Shown here piece after piece: positions 17,228-26,606 of a DNA stretch of 64,000 nucleotides. The position numbers were made by a program, and so were the translations under genes. Positions within the stretch are counted from its first letter, which is position 1, and each line of letters opens with the position of its first letter. Under the pieces are notes generated by a model. The model was given only the letters and a program-made list of their open reading frames with translations. It did no database searches and was not told the DNA's origin. Origin of the DNA: Dyadobacter sp. CY343 (GTDB lineage Bacteria; Bacteroidota; Bacteroidia; Cytophagales; Spirosomataceae); NCBI RefSeq assembly GCF_021390335.1, contig NZ_JAJUXK010000001.1:1178001-1242000 (forward strand), written 5' to 3'.

Positions 17228-18892
17228 ATGCGATACAAAAAAAGACTGAATGCCTTTCTGATCACCCCGCTTTTGGGCGTCATATTGATAATCCTCGCAC
17301 AGGCCCCTGTTATGGCGCAGCTGCCGCCGATGCCGGAGGATACTGCAAAGCCAGCTCGACCCGTGTATCCGCCCGATTCGCTCGGCCGACGTACACCACG
17401 CGGTACCATCGACGGTTTCCTGAAAGCCAGCTACGAAAACGATTACCGGAAAGCGGCCTTGTACGTCCGCCGCGACCCGGCGCTCAAAAAGCGCCAGAAC
17501 ACCCTGGCGCAGGCAAAAGCATTGCAGGCGCTGCTGGAAGTGAATGGCCGGATCTACCCGTATTCCTGGATCAGCAATGAGCCGGAAGGAAAAACCGACG
17601 ATAACCTCGGCCCAAACCTGGACAGGATTGGTGCCGTCACAATTGAAAATGAATCCTTTGACCTGATCCTCGAAAGCTTCAAAGACAAGCAAGGCAATCC
17701 AATCTGGCTGTTTTCGACACAAACCATAGAGCGCATTCCACTCAATGTGAGTGATATCGAGACGAGTACGCTGATCAGTGACATTTCGCCTGCCTTCATG
17801 CAAAAAAACAAATGGGGAGGCGCGCCAGTATCACACTGGGTTGCTTCGATCATCCTGCTGATCTTTGCTTATCTGATGGCGTTTGGGCTGGCCAGGCTCG
17901 TTATTTTCTTATTGCCAAAATTTTACAAAAAAGCAGGTGAAGATCCGCATGCAGGCGTGATCCGGGCTTTTTCTCTGCCTGTCCAGTTATACCTTTCAAC
18001 CTGGTTATTTATGTTCCTGAGCCGGGAGGCGGGTATTTCGCTCGTAGTTCGGCAACGGTTCGGAAACCTCAATCTCATCGTTGGGGTAGTGGCGGTAATG
18101 CTGCTCATCTGGCAGTTAATCGATGTAATTGGCGGGGTAACAGAACACCGCCTTAAAAAGCATCGCAATCAGGCAGCAGTGTCGGCGATCCTTTTTTTTA
18201 GAAGAGCTATAAAAACCGCATTAGTCGTTGTGGGTGTGATTATGATCCTGGATACGCTCGGTTTTGATGTAACAACCGGTATTGCCGCGCTCGGGATAGG
18301 TGGTATTGCGCTGGCGCTCGGCACCCAGAAAACCGTTGAAAACTTTGTCGGCAGCGTGACGATTATCGCGGATCAGCCTGTTCGGGTCGGTGATTTTTGC
18401 AAGATAGGCGACATTTCCGGAACCATTGAGCGCATCGGAATGCGCGCTACGCAGGTCCGTACAAATGACCGGACCGTTGTTACAATTCCCAATGGAGAAC
18501 TTTCATCGTTGAAAATTGAAAACTATGCGCATCGCGAACGCCTGTGGTTTCACCCCATCTTCAATCTGCGGCTTGAAACCACACCGGACCAGATCCGTCA
18601 GCTGATCCAGGATCTGCGAAGGGTATTGCTTACCCACCCGCGGGTTAATCCCTCGCCTGCCCGTGTCAGGTTTGTAGAAATAGGGCCTGGCGGCCTTCAA
18701 ATCGAGGTATATGCTTACGTTGACACAGCGGACTTCGATGTTTTTCTTGAAATACAGGAAGAGCTGCTCTTGAAAATGATGGAAGTGATCACCAGCAGCG
18801 GTACGAGCCTGATGCTTCCTTCTCAAACGGTTTATTATGCCAAAGATCACGGTCTACCCCAGCAGGAAAGCCCGATCATTCCCCCGCAATGA
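17228..18892 (+). CDS. MscS-family mechanosensitive ion channel
   Basis: 554 residues. A signal peptide (about 1-31) leads into a periplasmic domain of roughly 150 residues, then several transmembrane segments between about 195 and 345. The MscS core follows: pore helix GIAALGIGGIALALGTQ near 352-368, and the beta domain DQPVRVGDFCKIG to VVTIPNGELSSLKIENY. The C-terminal domain ends near 540. The channel opens under membrane tension to release osmolytes. The glycine/alanine pore pattern and the RTNDRTVVTIPNG segment are classic. It is convergent with nhaA; only 11 bases separate the two stops. Confidence 0.9.
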   Translation: MRYKKRLNAFLITPLLGVILIILAQAPVMAQLPPMPEDTAKPARPVYPPDSLGRRTPRGTIDGFLKASYENDYRKAALYVRRDPALKKRQNTLAQAKALQALLEVNGRIYPYSWISNEPEGKTDDNLGPNLDRIGAVTIENESFDLILESFKDKQGNPIWLFSTQTIERIPLNVSDIETSTLISDISPAFMQKNKWGGAPVSHWVASIILLIFAYLMAFGLARLVIFLLPKFYKKAGEDPHAGVIRAFSLPVQLYLSTWLFMFLSREAGISLVVRQRFGNLNLIVGVVAVMLLIWQLIDVIGGVTEHRLKKHRNQAAVSAILFFRRAIKTALVVVGVIMILDTLGFDVTTGIAALGIGGIALALGTQKTVENFVGSVTIIADQPVRVGDFCKIGDISGTIERIGMRATQVRTNDRTVVTIPNGELSSLKIENYAHRERLWFHPIFNLRLETTPDQIRQLIQDLRRVLLTHPRVNPSPARVRFVEIGPGGLQIEVYAYVDTADFDVFLEIQEELLLKMMEVITSSGTSLMLPSQTVYYAKDHGLPQQESPIIPPQ

Positions 18893-18903
18893 GGTGGCGG
18901 TCG

Positions 18904-20088
18904 TTAGTTATTTTTATACGTTCTCTTGTTAACCTGTTGCAGCCAGAAATACCCTAAAATTCCGGAGGTTACCGAGGCAGTTAATATTGAGAACTTGGCT
19001 TCCGATAAGATCAGCTCTTCGCCAGCGAAAGAAAGCAAGGCGATGAATATCGACATGGTAAAGCCGATACCTCCAAGCATGCCTACACCAATGATGTGCA
19101 TCCAGGAAGCATGCTTTGGCATTTTACCGATCCCAAGTTTAACGGCAATCCATGAAAACAGGGTAATGCCAAAAGGCTTGCCAATTACAAGCCCCGCGAT
19201 GATACCCAGGCCTAGCACCGTGGTCAGTCCTTGCAGCATTCCAGGCTCGAATTCAATATTTGTATTGGCAAGTGCAAAGATCGGCATAATGACAAAGTTG
19301 ACCGGGTTGACCAATATATGTTCAAGCTTTTCGAGAGGTGACTCGGTTGCATCCGGAGTGGTAGGTAGCGCAAAGGCTGTCAGCACACCAGCGATGGTAG
19401 CATGGACTCCTGAGTGATGGATAAAATACCAGATGAAAAGACCCGGGATCAGATATGCTGCAAGACTTTTGACTTTAAGTTTGTTGAGAAGCAACAAGAA
19501 AATAAATATTCCAAACGCATATAAAAGGTAAGTGTAGTGAATGTCGGTTGAATAGAAGATAGCAATCACCAGGATTGCCATCAAATCATCAACAATTGCC
19601 AACGCTGAAAGGAATATTTTCAAGGAAGATGGTGCGCGCTTTCCGAGCATGGAAATGATGGCGATGGCAAAAGCAATATCTGTCGCCATAGGTATGCCCC
19701 AGCCGCTGGCGGTCGGGGTGCCTGAATTAAACCAGAAATAAATCGACGCAGGGGCCAGAACGCCCCCGATAGCGGCCAGGATCGGCAGTGATGCTTTCTT
19801 GAAAGATGAAAGTTCACCTTCCACCATTTCCCGCTTGATTTCAAGGCCCACCAGAAGAAAGAAAACGGCCATTAATCCGTCATTGATCCAGAGCAGGACG
19901 GGGTAGCGCAGGTGAACACCAGCCATATCAGCGCCAATTTCCGTAGCGAGTAGTGCCTCAAAGCCTGGTCCTGCGCTTGAATTTGCAATGATCAGCGAAA
20001 TCATCACACAAATGATCAAGATGATCCCGCCCGTTGAACTGGACTGGAAGAATTTCTTAAACGAATTCAGGTTAATTAGATTTGCCAT
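18904..20088 (-). CDS. nhaA: Na+/H+ antiporter NhaA
   Basis: 394 residues, normal length, about 11-12 membrane helices. Family motifs: FFLLVGLEIKREMVEGELS near 76-94, the ion-binding aspartate pair in LSALAIVDDLMAILVI near 160-175, and WGIPMATDIAFAIAI near 128. All acidic residues needed for transport are present. It exchanges sodium for protons in the inner membrane for pH and salt homeostasis. The ATG at 20088 begins MANLINLNSFKKFF. It stands alone between the convergent MscS gene and the FtsX-type permease. Confidence 0.93.
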   Translation of the reverse strand: MANLINLNSFKKFFQSSSTGGIILIICVMISLIIANSSAGPGFEALLATEIGADMAGVHLRYPVLLWINDGLMAVFFLLVGLEIKREMVEGELSSFKKASLPILAAIGGVLAPASIYFWFNSGTPTASGWGIPMATDIAFAIAIISMLGKRAPSSLKIFLSALAIVDDLMAILVIAIFYSTDIHYTYLLYAFGIFIFLLLLNKLKVKSLAAYLIPGLFIWYFIHHSGVHATIAGVLTAFALPTTPDATESPLEKLEHILVNPVNFVIMPIFALANTNIEFEPGMLQGLTTVLGLGIIAGLVIGKPFGITLFSWIAVKLGIGKMPKHASWMHIIGVGMLGGIGFTMSIFIALLSFAGEELILSEAKFSILTASVTSGILGYFWLQQVNKRTYKNN

Positions 20089-20161
20089 GGGGTAAAACTA
20101 ATAACTAACATTTAAACTACTTCCAAAAGCCTGGTCTAAATGCGAGAACTAAAAAACACGT

Positions 20162-22522
20162 CTACTCCGAACTGATCGATTGTACCGGATTAACCATGGC
20201 GGCTTTTACACTCTGAAAACAAATGGTGATTAACGCAGTTGTCAATGCCAGCAGGCCGGCCAGCAGGAAAGTCCACCATTGAATCTCCACTTTGTAGGCG
20301 AAATCTTTCAGCCAGTGATCCATTACAACCCAGGCGATGGGCGAAGCGATGACGATCGCGATCACAAAAAGTTTCATGAAATCTTTGGAAAGCAATGTTG
20401 TAATGTTCAGAACCGTCGCTCCAAGTACTTTTCGAATGCCAATCTCTTTGGTTCGCTGTTCAGTAGTAAAGGAGGTTAATCCCAATAATCCCAGGCATGA
20501 GATCACAATTGCTATCCCTGCAAAAAAGTTAAATAGCTGACTGGTTTTCTCCTCGGTACGGTAGAGTGCATTGTAATCGGCATCCAGAAAAGCGTACTCA
20601 AATGGGTAACCCGGAATGTATTGCTTCCATAACCGTTCTGCTTTGGCCAAAGCAACTGGCGCAAGTTGTGCCGTCGTGTGCACATGAACGCGGTAATTTT
20701 GGTTAGGGTGACTATATATAACGAGCGGCATAATGGGTTCGCGGATGGAGGTGATATTGAAATCTTTCACAACACCGATGATCACCCCTTCTGTACCGTC
20801 CAGTTTGAATCTCTTGCCAATTGGGTCTCTGATACCAGTCTGTTTTACAGCTGTTTCATTTAAAATAATGGAGGTTGAATCTGTCTTGTCGCCTCTGAAG
20901 TTCCTGCCGGCAATTAGTCTTAATTTAAAATTCGGGATAAAATCCTGATCTACGCTTATCTGCGCCATGATGATCGTCCGGTCCCTGGCTTTCCCGTCCC
21001 AATCAGTCGACACAGTGCCAGTCAGCACATTGACGGGTGTATCTGTGGCAGTGCTTACGGCCAGAATACTTGACTCACCTTTGAGTGCTTGCTTGAACTG
21101 CGGTGTGAAATTTCGTCCAACAAATGTGAAGGTATGTTCTCGGTCAAACCCCGGATCACGGTCTCTGATAAAGCGCATTTGACTGCCAATGACAAATGTA
21201 CCCACAATGAGCATGGTTGCCAGCGTAAACTGCGCTACCACCAATGATTTGCGAAGCAGCGCTCCACCGGCCTTGCTGGAACGTCCCTTTAAGGCCTGGA
21301 TCGGATTATATCCGGAGATCAGAAACGCGGGGTAAAGCCCTGCCAGAACAAAACAGAATGCCAGTGCGCCTATCAGAATCTGCCACGTTTGCAGATCGAA
21401 AAGTGAAAAGTGACCCGATTCGCCGGTAATACTGACATAAAACGGAATGATCCCTTGCAGCAGCCCGACGGACAGGAACAGCGACAGGCTCAATGTCAGT
21501 AGTGATTCCACCAGTAGCTGCATGGCCAGTTGTCGCGAGCCCGCGCCTACTACTTTTCGAATGCCAATTTCCTTTGACCGTCTGGTGGCCCGTGCGGTGG
21601 TAAGGTTCACATAGTTAATACAGCCGATACTGAGCAAAAGTAAGGCAACAGCTCCCATCATGCCTACCTGCTTACTGGCTGATTCATTTCCTTCCACCGG
21701 ATATAGGTGGATTTCAGAAAGCGGCTGTAAGAGAAAGTCCGAAGGGTTAGTTGCGTCTCGGTGTGCCCTGCCCTGTATGTCGGTCAGTTTTCCTTCAACT
21801 TTCGTCGGAACTGTATTCGCACCCAGCTTTACATATGTGGTAAAACTATAATCATCCCAGTTGTCATCAACTGAGCGGCGGCCTCCTTTCTGCGGATCAA
21901 GACTTTTCAAGACGGCGAGATTGACATACATATCGCGTCTGAATGATGAATTGTAGGGAGCATCTTTCAAAACCGCACTCACTGTGAAAGTGGCGTTGCT
22001 TTCAACATTGACAAACGATTTGCCAATCGCATTGGCAGTGCCAAAGAACTTGTGAGCCAGTTTTTCGGACAATACCACAGAATTAGGCGCAGAAAAAAGC
22101 GCATTCTTATTACCAAAGATCACCTTGAAGCCATCGAATATCTCTATAAAATTAGCGTCTGTATAAGCAAGATTTCCCTTTTCAGTAAACGTCTGGTTGT
22201 TAACCCTGAATGTTGCCGAAGGATAATCTCCGATGCGGACGGCATTCTTTATTTCGGGCACTTCCCTAAGAGCCGACACTGCGATCGGTCCCGGTGTCGA
22301 TGTAGATGTATACTCATCTTCACCTTTGCCAAAATGAGTATTGATCTGGTAAATCCGGTCGGTATGTGTGTGGAAGCGATCGAAGCTGAGCTCATTCCGG
22401 ACCCACCAGAACAAGAGCAAACTAACAGCCAGCACTACGGCAAGGCCTCCGATGTTCAGCGCCGTATACCAGCCGCCCGCACGCAAATTGCGAACCGCGA
22501 CATTTAAATAATTTCGGATCAT
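20162..22522 (-). CDS. MacB/FtsX-type ABC transporter permease
   Basis: 786 residues with the duplicated Bacteroidota architecture: TM1 near 20-42 (ALNIGGLAVVLAVSLLLFWW), a large periplasmic MacB-PCD domain, three helices near 285-400, a second TM and periplasmic domain, and three final helices from about 670. The coupling-helix segments RRSKEIGIRKVVGA and RTKEIGIRKVLGA occur once per half, as expected. The family exports peptides, lipids or antibiotics, or acts mechanically. No ATPase subunit is adjacent, so its partner is elsewhere. Orphan permeases like this are common in the phylum. Confidence 0.88.
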   Translation of the reverse strand: MIRNYLNVAVRNLRAGGWYTALNIGGLAVVLAVSLLLFWWVRNELSFDRFHTHTDRIYQINTHFGKGEDEYTSTSTPGPIAVSALREVPEIKNAVRIGDYPSATFRVNNQTFTEKGNLAYTDANFIEIFDGFKVIFGNKNALFSAPNSVVLSEKLAHKFFGTANAIGKSFVNVESNATFTVSAVLKDAPYNSSFRRDMYVNLAVLKSLDPQKGGRRSVDDNWDDYSFTTYVKLGANTVPTKVEGKLTDIQGRAHRDATNPSDFLLQPLSEIHLYPVEGNESASKQVGMMGAVALLLLSIGCINYVNLTTARATRRSKEIGIRKVVGAGSRQLAMQLLVESLLTLSLSLFLSVGLLQGIIPFYVSITGESGHFSLFDLQTWQILIGALAFCFVLAGLYPAFLISGYNPIQALKGRSSKAGGALLRKSLVVAQFTLATMLIVGTFVIGSQMRFIRDRDPGFDREHTFTFVGRNFTPQFKQALKGESSILAVSTATDTPVNVLTGTVSTDWDGKARDRTIIMAQISVDQDFIPNFKLRLIAGRNFRGDKTDSTSIILNETAVKQTGIRDPIGKRFKLDGTEGVIIGVVKDFNITSIREPIMPLVIYSHPNQNYRVHVHTTAQLAPVALAKAERLWKQYIPGYPFEYAFLDADYNALYRTEEKTSQLFNFFAGIAIVISCLGLLGLTSFTTEQRTKEIGIRKVLGATVLNITTLLSKDFMKLFVIAIVIASPIAWVVMDHWLKDFAYKVEIQWWTFLLAGLLALTTALITICFQSVKAAMVNPVQSISSE

Positions 22523-22666
22523 GAGTTATGGATACTAAGTGTTTATAAGTATTACCAACTCATTAGAAGTAGTGTTGCAGCATCACCAATTTTGAGGGCC
22601 GATTTTTTGTCTCAAATACCCCTTCTATATGTTCAAAATGGCCGCAGTAATGGGTTTGAAGTTCGC

Positions 22667-22674
22667 TATTTTTG
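22667..22674 (+). promoter_or_regulatory. Candidate -7 promoter element of the RibD-like gene
   Basis: TATTTTTG matches the Bacteroidota -7 consensus TAnnTTTG and lies 36 bases before the ATG at 22711. No -33 TTG is found at the standard distance. Its position supports the ATG at 22711 over an upstream TTG at 22672, which would lie inside this element. Confidence 0.4.
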
Positions 22675-22710
22675 CTGCTGTCCAAAATCGAATCAAAACA
22701 TCTGGCAAGT

Positions 22711-23265
22711 ATGAGAAAGATAATCGCCGCTATCAATATGACGCTCGACGGTTTTTGCGATCACACCGCAGTCTCGCCCGACGAAGCAGTGCACGCTCAC
22801 TATGGTGAACTCCTTAAAAATGCCGATACTGCATTGTATGGCAGGAAAACGTATTTGCTTATGGAGTTTTGGAAAGGCTTGGCAGAACAGCCCAGTGGAG
22901 AAAAATCGATGGATGATTTTGCAATGAATATGGATGCTATTCCGAAAGTTGTATTTTCCCGCACCTTGCAAAGCGTAGATTGGAAAAGCGCAAGGGTTGC
23001 TACCCGCAGCCTCGAAGCGGAGACGCTGGCACTCCGGGAAGAAGATGGCGGTAACATTTTGGTATGCAGCCGCAGCCTGATCGTTGCGCTAATCAACCAG
23101 GGCCTTGTGGATGAATTTCAGCTGATGGTCCACCCGGTGGTGGCGCGAAAAGGTTTGCCTTTATTTGACGAACTCGCAGACGGAGTCGTTTTGAAATTAA
23201 CAAAGACGCAAACCTTTGCCAGTGGTGCTATATTGCTTTACTATGCTCCATCGAAGCAGCAATAG
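22711..23265 (+). CDS. Dihydrofolate-reductase-like (RibD C-terminal) protein
   Basis: About 184 residues. The N-terminus MRKIIAAINMTLDGFCDH, the YGRKTYLLMEFW segment near 47-58 and VFSRTLQSVDWKSARV near 87-102 are typical of the RibD-C/YyaP reductase family. The last strands include LVDEFQLMVHPVVARKGLPL. These are NADPH-binding reductases, often of unknown physiological substrate, and some give folate or nitro-compound phenotypes. I start at ATG 22711; the frame continues upstream only to a TTG. It is convergent with the HxlR regulator. Confidence 0.82.
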   Translation: MRKIIAAINMTLDGFCDHTAVSPDEAVHAHYGELLKNADTALYGRKTYLLMEFWKGLAEQPSGEKSMDDFAMNMDAIPKVVFSRTLQSVDWKSARVATRSLEAETLALREEDGGNILVCSRSLIVALINQGLVDEFQLMVHPVVARKGLPLFDELADGVVLKLTKTQTFASGAILLYYAPSKQQ

Positions 23266-23363
23266 CTTAACCGAACGCATGTGTTCAGCGGATAATAATC
23301 GCTCTTCCATCGCTCAGGTGTACGACCTGTTCTATATGGCGCCGAAGCATTTCTTACATTGTG

Positions 23364-23750
23364 CTAAGATAGAGATTCTGGTAATTTTTTGATCACCTGC
23401 GTTCTGTGAACCAATCCCCAATCAATCATGGAATCAATCACATTGGCAATGTCTTTTCCAGACTTTGTTAACCTGTACTCAATCAGCACCGGCGTCTGAT
23501 TGTACACCTTGCGCTCGACAATGCTGTTCATTTCAAGCTCCTTCAATTCCTTTGATAACATGCGGGGAGTTATCTTTTCAGTGCTGTCCAGCAGGTCTTT
23601 AAACCGGCTTACACCACGGAGTAGCGCTGCGATGATAGGAAGTTTCCATTTGCCGCTGACGACGTTTAATGTATCTGTCAAAGCCAGAATGTAAGTCCGT
23701 GGACATTGCGGGCCTTTATCACTTCCAATGAAATCTTTAAAGTCACTCAT
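23364..23750 (-). CDS. HxlR-family winged-helix regulator
   Basis: 128 residues. The HxlR signature VVSGKWKLPIIAALLRGVSR is near 32-51. Recognition-helix and wing follow: ITPRMLSKELKELEMNSIVE and VEYRLTKSG-type beta wing (here IEYRLTKSGKDI). The cysteine at residue 16 (GPQCPRTY) is at the position used for redox or electrophile sensing in YodB/QsrR-like members. It is transcribed divergently from the NmrA-type oxidoreductase. The 112-base gap carries two perfect inverted repeats that overlap its own -7 box and the promoter of the partner. So it probably represses both genes until quinones or electrophiles modify the cysteine. Confidence 0.87.
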   Translation of the reverse strand: MSDFKDFIGSDKGPQCPRTYILALTDTLNVVSGKWKLPIIAALLRGVSRFKDLLDSTEKITPRMLSKELKELEMNSIVERKVYNQTPVLIEYRLTKSGKDIANVIDSMIDWGLVHRTQVIKKLPESLS

Positions 23751-23769
23751 ATCAGCTATTTATGATGTT

Positions 23770-23789
23770 CAGTATACAAAAATATACTG
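23770..23789. promoter_or_regulatory. Candidate HxlR operator 1, overlapping the hxlR -7 box
   Basis: CAGTATA (23770-23776) and TATACTG (23783-23789) form a perfect inverted repeat with a six-base A-rich spacer. On the minus strand the spacer and right arm read TATTTTTG (23784-23777), a full TAnnTTTG match, so the site covers the likely hxlR -7 element. Confidence 0.6.
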
Positions 23790-23806
23790 ATATTTTATGA
23801 TAACAA

Positions 23807-23823
23807 ACTATACTAAATATAGT
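23807..23823. promoter_or_regulatory. Candidate HxlR operator 2, near the nmrA-like promoter
   Basis: ACTATA (23807-23812) and TATAGT (23818-23823) are perfect inverted arms around CTAAA. They lie just upstream of TAATTTTG (23832-23839), a TAnnTTTG match serving the + strand gene, and so cover its -33 region. Confidence 0.55.
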
Positions 23824-23862
23824 GGTAGCGGTAATTTTGTCTATCAAAAAACAAAAAATAAC

Positions 23863-24780
23863 ATGATACTAGTTACGGGTGCAACAGGGCAGTTTGGCGG
23901 GAAAGCCATTGACCATTTATTGAAAAAAGGAATCGAACCATCCCGGATTTCGACGTTGGTGAGAGACGCAGCAAAGTCACAGGCAATTCAGGAAAAGGGT
24001 ATTGAAATAAGAGTTGGAGACTATGCAGATTACGATTCACTGGTCCGGGCTTTTAACGGCGTAGATAAACTATTACTGGTGTCGAGTAATGACCGCCAGG
24101 CTTTCGAAAACAGGACAGCGCACCATTTGAACGTCATTAAAGCTGCAAAAGAGGCTGGCGTCAAGCACATTGTGTATACTTCATTTGTAAGAAAACCGGG
24201 TTTTGAAAATTCTGCCATTGCTGCTTTTCAAAATTCGCATGTCGAGTCGGAGGCTTATTTAATAAATAGCGGCATTGATTATACGATCCTGCAAAATGGT
24301 ATTTATCTGGAAATGATTCCCGTCTTCGCGGAGGAAAAGGTTGCAGAGACAGGCACTATTGTGTTCCCGGCCCAGAATGGCAAAGCCAGTTATGTGCTTC
24401 TGAAGGAGTTAGCAGAAGCCGCAGCGCACATCCTGGCTACGGGTGGTCACCAAAACAAGCTGTACCAGTTGACAAATACCGATTCGGTCTCTTTCTTCGA
24501 TATAGCGGGTGAGCTATCCAGGGCCATCGGAAAAGAAGTATCCTACCAATCCCCACCGGTGGAAGAGTTTGAATCAATGCTTAAAAGCTTCGGTGTGCCG
24601 GCTCAATATATCGGGATGTTCACCACGTGGGCTACGGCATTAGCACAAGATACAATGGATGTAGATGATCCTACCTTGGAAGGGTTTTTGGGTAGAAAAC
24701 CAACCACATTGAAGCAGTTTATAGAACATATTTACGCGAAGATTGACATTTTGCCCTCAAAAGCTTTTACCAATTTATAG
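23863..24780 (+). CDS. NmrA/QorB-like NAD(P)H-dependent oxidoreductase
   Basis: About 305 residues. The Rossmann motif MILVTGATGQFGGKAIDHLL opens the protein. Then follow VDKLLLVSSNDRQAF near 87 and AGVKHIVYTSFVRKPGF near 117, as in QorB-type NAD(P)H:quinone oxidoreductases and NmrA proteins. I start at ATG 23863; an upstream ATG at 23797 would add 22 residues that overlap the operator and promoter. The likely role is cytoplasmic quinone or carbonyl reduction. Divergent organisation with an HxlR regulator is the standard arrangement for this pair. Confidence 0.85.
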   Translation: MILVTGATGQFGGKAIDHLLKKGIEPSRISTLVRDAAKSQAIQEKGIEIRVGDYADYDSLVRAFNGVDKLLLVSSNDRQAFENRTAHHLNVIKAAKEAGVKHIVYTSFVRKPGFENSAIAAFQNSHVESEAYLINSGIDYTILQNGIYLEMIPVFAEEKVAETGTIVFPAQNGKASYVLLKELAEAAAHILATGGHQNKLYQLTNTDSVSFFDIAGELSRAIGKEVSYQSPPVEEFESMLKSFGVPAQYIGMFTTWATALAQDTMDVDDPTLEGFLGRKPTTLKQFIEHIYAKIDILPSKAFTNL

Positions 24781-24781
24781 C

Positions 24782-24789
24782 TACCTTTG
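24782..24789 (+). promoter_or_regulatory. Candidate -7 promoter element of the AraC gene
   Basis: TACCTTTG matches TAnnTTTG and lies 20 bases before the ATG at 24810. There is no TTG at the usual -33 distance. An identical octamer precedes the siderophore-interacting gene at 39222-39229 on the other strand. Confidence 0.4.
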
Positions 24790-24809
24790 TTTTTTACAAA
24801 CATCCAGTT

Positions 24810-25760
24810 ATGCGTAAAACTTCTTTCGAAGATCTATGTTACCATCTTTCCAGCGGCTGTTCGACCGATCTTAGCGCGCTGTTGCCCGAAGGGATCCAAC
24901 AGGAGGTAGGTCATTTCAATGTATTCGATTTGACAGATATTATGCAGGAAGCGCGGGAGAAAACAACAATTTCCTGCGCTTCCCGTGCATTTTATAAGAT
25001 AAGTTTTCTCACGGGCCGCTCGCTGGCTGAATACCCGGACAGGGCGGTCGAGATCTCGCGGCCGACATTAATTTTTACGACACCTAAAAGTCCATACTAC
25101 TGGTCTCCAATGGGTCGGCAAACCGGACAGTTCTGTGTGTTTACAGCTGAATTCTTCCATCCTGCTATGAGCGGCGTAATACTGGACGAATTGCCCATTT
25201 TCAAGTCGCCGGAACATCCCGTGTATGCACTTTCCGATTCTGACATCGAGCGTGTACAAGGCATTTTTGACAACATGAAGGCTGAAATCAGCTCTAACTA
25301 TGCTTACAAATATGACTTGCTCCGTGCCTATACGCTCGAACTGATCCACCTTGGTCAGAAGCTGCAGTCTACCGTCATGCTCCATCCTAATCACAGCGCA
25401 TCAGCACGAACTACATCCTTGTTTTTAGAGCTCCTCGAAAGACAATTTCCATTGGAAAGCCCGCAGCAAAAAGTGGCGCTGCGCACAGCGAAACAGTATG
25501 CTGACCACCTGGCCGTGCACATCAACCATTTAAACAAAGTACTAAAAGACACCACAGGCCTAACAACGACCGAACTTATTGCCGGCAGAATCCTTCAGGA
25601 AGCGCGGGCATTGTTAAGGCTCACTGATTGGAGTATAGCCGAAATAGCGGATAGTCTTGGCTTCTCAGATTTCGCGCACTTTGCCAAATTCTTTAAGAAT
25701 GAAACTTCCTTGTCTCCGGGAGCCTTTCGTAGTCAGGCAAAAAGTTTGAATTATACATAA
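24810..25760 (+). CDS. AraC-family transcriptional regulator
   Basis: 316 residues. An N-terminal cupin-like effector domain (about 1-190) is followed by an AraC double helix-turn-helix at about 215-312, with ARALLRLTDWSIAEIADSLG and FSDFAHFAKFFKNETSLSPG as the conserved second unit. It follows the oxidoreductase by 29 bases but has its own -7 box. It is followed 80 bases downstream by an SDR gene, a common target for this regulator type. Effector unknown. Confidence 0.85.
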   Translation: MRKTSFEDLCYHLSSGCSTDLSALLPEGIQQEVGHFNVFDLTDIMQEAREKTTISCASRAFYKISFLTGRSLAEYPDRAVEISRPTLIFTTPKSPYYWSPMGRQTGQFCVFTAEFFHPAMSGVILDELPIFKSPEHPVYALSDSDIERVQGIFDNMKAEISSNYAYKYDLLRAYTLELIHLGQKLQSTVMLHPNHSASARTTSLFLELLERQFPLESPQQKVALRTAKQYADHLAVHINHLNKVLKDTTGLTTTELIAGRILQEARALLRLTDWSIAEIADSLGFSDFAHFAKFFKNETSLSPGAFRSQAKSLNYT

Positions 25761-25806
25761 AATTGATTGGCTGGAACTAACCGGCACCTCGTCATTCGGC
25801 AGACTT

Positions 25807-25840
25807 TTGTAGTGTTTTTAATCTCTACAAAAAAAGTCTC
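25807..25840. promoter_or_regulatory. Imperfect palindrome upstream of the SDR gene
   Basis: GACTTTTGTAG near the left end and CTACAAAAAAAGTC near the right form an inverted repeat with a three-base difference in the T/A run. It ends two bases before the ATG at 25841. It could be an operator for the upstream AraC regulator or an untranslated-leader hairpin. Confidence 0.3.
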
Positions 25841-26593
25841 ATGACAACTCAAAAAATCGCATTAGTTACCGGCGGAAGCCGCGGAATTGGTAAAGAAATA
25901 GCAGTAAAACTGGCACAAAAGGGAATTGACGTCTTGCTTACATATAATAGCAATGTGGCTGAGGCAGAGAACACCGTGGACGCGATTACATCTCTTGGAA
26001 GAAAGTCCGTAGCCTTACAACTCAACGCTGCCGATACCAGCGGGTTTGATGATTTTTTTCTGAAAGCAAACTCGGCATTAGAAACGGTTTTTGGCACGGA
26101 TCGTTTCGATTTCCTGATCAACAATGCGGGGACCAGTCTTACGGGATCTGTTTCAGAAACTACTGAGGCGCAGTTTGATGAGATGATGAACATTCATCTA
26201 AAAGGTGTTTATTTTCTGACTCAGAAGGCACTGGGCTATCTTCAAGATGGAGGACGCATCATCAACATTTCTTCCGCTGTGTCTCGCGTGAGCTTTCAGG
26301 GCGTTTCGGCTTACGGAATCATGAAGGGAGCAGTTGATGTGTATACCAGGTTTCTGGCGCTTGAATTAGGCGTGCGTGGCATTACAGCCAACGTAGTTGC
26401 CCCGGGGGCCATTTTTGGTGGCGGAGCAATGGAGGATACACCAGAAATTCGGGCTCATATAGCAGGCGCAACTGCATTGGGACGGGTCGGTTTGCCAGAC
26501 GATGTCGGTGGGGTAGTAGCATTCCTTTGCAGCGAAGACGCCAAGTGGGTCAATGGCCAGCGGATTGAACTGACCGGCGGAATGAATCTGTAA
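25841..26593 (+). CDS. Short-chain dehydrogenase/reductase (SDR)
   Basis: 250 residues, classical SDR. The cofactor motif TGGSRGIGKEIA (TGxxxGIG) is at 10-21, NNAG near 92-95, and the catalytic serine in INISSAVSRVSF with the YxxxK pair in SAYGIMKGAVD. The C-terminal VNGQRIELTGGMNL is typical of the FabG-like group. It reduces a carbonyl substrate with NADPH; the substrate is unknown. The AraC regulator just upstream probably controls it. Confidence 0.88.
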   Translation: MTTQKIALVTGGSRGIGKEIAVKLAQKGIDVLLTYNSNVAEAENTVDAITSLGRKSVALQLNAADTSGFDDFFLKANSALETVFGTDRFDFLINNAGTSLTGSVSETTEAQFDEMMNIHLKGVYFLTQKALGYLQDGGRIINISSAVSRVSFQGVSAYGIMKGAVDVYTRFLALELGVRGITANVVAPGAIFGGGAMEDTPEIRAHIAGATALGRVGLPDDVGGVVAFLCSEDAKWVNGQRIELTGGMNL

Positions 26594-26606
26594 ATTCAAT
26601 TTTAAA

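Noticed and set aside
23279..23392. 38-codon frame after the RibD-like gene
   Set aside because: It runs into the end of the convergent HxlR gene and has no domain or promoter.
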